A DNA stretch of 64,000 bases from Phytophthora sp. 'mugwort' (lineage: Eukaryota; Oomycota; Peronosporomycetes; Peronosporales; Peronosporaceae): NCBI GenBank assembly GCA_033558025.1, contig JAUCEF010000007.1, positions 7,068,001 to 7,132,000 of the forward strand, in the 5' to 3' direction. Numbering within the stretch: the stretch's first letter is position 1; every line of letters starts with the position of its first letter. This document shows positions 63,401-64,000 of the stretch, piece after piece. The notes under the pieces were generated by a model, which had not been told where the DNA came from, did not search any database, and saw only the letters and a program-made list of their open reading frames with translations. The position numbers and the translations under genes are program-made.

Positions 63401-64000
63401 GGAACACCAACATTGTTCTTAAATCTAGGAACCGGCACGGGAATTCCATCGTCCTACGTCGCAGTAGAAGACGACACCGTCTACTTCGCGTTCACCGTAG
63501 CCGTCGGTCAGTCGACCAGCAAACTCGCGTCGTTCGGCCGATCCGCGCTTAAATGTACCGGGAGCAACGGCTTAAACGTCGACCCAGAACAGGACGCTGG
63601 TCCACCGTCTGCCGTTGTCTTCGGACATGTTTTCGTTATGAGCTGGGCTGAACTGTCCCTGGCCACGAATACGCGGCAGATCCGCGTTAAATTCGTCGAC
63701 TTGCAGCAAATTCCACCTCTTTTGAGCTGGGAAGATGGCGGTGGAGTGTCGTCTATTGTGAATTTCGCGTCAGCTATGGACACGAGTTCTCCCGAGTTGG
63801 TGACCTTGTCGTCAAAGCTTTACCTCGTGTGGGTAGAGGCCAGCCCTGCGACGGGTCATCCGACCCAGATCCGTGTGGCCATACTCGCCCGTCGCTCCGA
63901 TTTGACTTCACCTGCTCAGTGGACGTTTGTGGACGCGAATCCTGCTTCAAGCTCGGGCATTAATAAACTGGGGACAGCGAACGCTGCAGGACCTCGAGCT
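60467..64000 (+). CDS. Large secreted protein with Ig-like repeats (partial, runs off window)
   Basis: A single frame stays open from ATG 60467 to the last base, 1178 codons without a stop or an obvious intron. Residues 1-24 are a hydrophobic signal peptide ending STIAIE. At least six copies of a beta-sandwich unit follow, starting near residues 77, 344, 471, 683, 813 and 936. Their consensus is V-x-V-x5-DGTYxxGDxIxVxVxFxxPVxV followed by P-x-L-x-L-x-TG; examples are DGTFGIGQEILVHVHFSDPI and DGTYTAGDEISVTVTFDKPV. Such units occur in bacterial, especially cyanobacterial, surface proteins (SWM/Big-like). From about residue 1050, units with WAELSLATNTRQIRVKFVD and LVWVEASPATGHPTQIRVAI suggest the start of a propeller-like sialidase-type repeat. 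An adhesive or wall-associated surface protein is the inference. The 3' end is not in the window. Confidence 0.85.
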   Translation, partial: MTSLLSLALYLVSFVLYFASTIAIEPVPQAADADAVVNADTFKEIRLDANLLIPDGGELLLHIQVPHEPIQIRPKGPAKVVRVFSDHEDGKFGVGEVINIFVQFTSSVKLSGTGAPYLILKTGCHAAWCHIKEIQRLRCMATKGKFTIGFGSQKVGNIPWDASAKVFAAYLRRMNRIDKVSVMYSMDEDRACTFFGNNITVTFDSMNIVGVDGDLVEMTGDATNAGGDRVGLEHIMYTPWVTATAWEIQKGVLVPDRKANFVAQTAPDTLQFQYTVQTGDTTTKLEYTNSDSLSLSLRAAGGVRIINDESTKTLVHAILPPPDFAGDWERGFGTSLSRNNALEIDVTPPYVKTVTSPHQDGTFGIGQEILVHVHFSDPIVVSGLPTVVLETGAVDRIIPFNQVVADKIAEFKYIVQSMDTSPDLSYSGTTPLQLNGGSIKRKSSTPTTNALLKLPVNGETGSLSVNKNLVIDTSTPKVLSVTTSTKDGTYTAGDEISVTVTFDKPVMVTGTPQLLLSTGSVDLFPGQFVLEAPTLRSSKTIVFPSYDLDLSTQLSKGLQFKIDGQLLTVDSVLGDEVTMMETYTATKVDPAALTNRANLPIYTPGYRPAKYISGSGTKVLTFVYTVQLGDVSSRLAYISTSALQVGSGSIKRLSTNPFTDADLTLAIPGATGSLSAAAALVINTDAPRVTQVKPLTRDGVYKAGDVMYFEVSFSFPVVVFSTASLLTNIVTAGVERLAVYSDGSGSTSLQFRFDCLEDDHATVVDYKDVYSLRASYGSVLGWIRRQSRTPMLSAVLDLPITGLSSKGISINQDCEVVTDVSTSHEEGTYGVGESIDLLVTYSANVNVDVTAGIPTLVTTTGNHAVYQSGTGTNTLIFNYVVQQSDLSGQVGYPRRESFETNGAVIEGVASAALSSTLLPLPALSQLESKDALYVHTSPPVVVDVSTRIHDQVITVGDRMVVSVTFNSPIAVPALSAGAGTPTLFLNLGTGTGIPSSYVAVEDDTVYFAFTVAVGQSTSKLASFGRSALKCTGSNGLNVDPEQDAGPPSAVVFGHVFVMSWAELSLATNTRQIRVKFVDLQQIPPLLSWEDGGGVSSIVNFASAMDTSSPELVTLSSKLYLVWVEASPATGHPTQIRVAILARRSDLTSPAQWTFVDANPASSSGINKLGTANAAGPRA

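Overview
The window looks like oomycete nuclear DNA, most probably Phytophthora or a close relative. Short phase-conserved GT-AG introns of about 55-100 bp, very short intergenic spaces, a GH7 cellobiohydrolase with a 16-nt core promoter of the oomycete initiator/flanking type, a WRKY19-like HGGG zinc-cluster protein and a Crypton/pogo/hAT/MULE repeat load all point that way. No species can be named from the sequence alone.

The window has two halves. Positions 1 to about 24,400 are a transposon graveyard with no convincingly intact host gene. I can recognise decayed coding remnants of pogo/Tigger-like DDE elements (at least five), a plant-type mariner, a DDE_Tnp_4 (Harbinger-type) element, a hAT element with BED finger and dimerisation domain, a MULE, two Crypton-like tyrosine recombinases, a chromodomain scrap and a Tc1-like element with very long terminal inverted repeats (22,442-23,986). 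One tRNA-derived locus (13,526-13,595) has a shortened anticodon loop.

From about 24,700 onward genes appear, and from 28 kb they are tightly packed. In order: secreted GH7 cellobiohydrolase (-), UFC1 ufmylation E2 (+), WRKY19-like zinc protein (-), RTEL1 DNA helicase (-, 15 exons), LYR/TPR protein (+), METTL16-type RNA methyltransferase (-), tandem AAA ATPase (-), divergent protein kinase (+), a large protein built of 11-residue repeats (-), SIS-domain sugar-phosphate isomerase (-), a small coiled-coil protein (+), ribosomal protein uL15/RPL27A (-), WW-IQ-ankyrin protein (+), a 772-residue protein of unknown function (+), coiled-coil WD40 protein (+), C2HC zinc finger protein (-), LRR protein (-) and the start of a very large secreted Ig-like repeat protein (+, runs off the window).

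Most neighbours are divergent pairs sharing 76-275 bp promoters (RTEL1/TPR, AAA/kinase, SIS/coiled coil, RPL27A/WW-IQ, LRR/Ig-like) or convergent pairs separated by 41-121 bp. The genes do not form one pathway: genome maintenance (RTEL1), RNA modification (METTL16), translation (RPL27A), protein modification (UFC1) and secreted wall-facing proteins sit side by side. Exon models below were built by hand. Those for RTEL1, METTL16, AAA, SIS, RPL27A, WW-IQ, WD40, C2HC, LRR and the 772-residue protein close in phase from ATG to stop.
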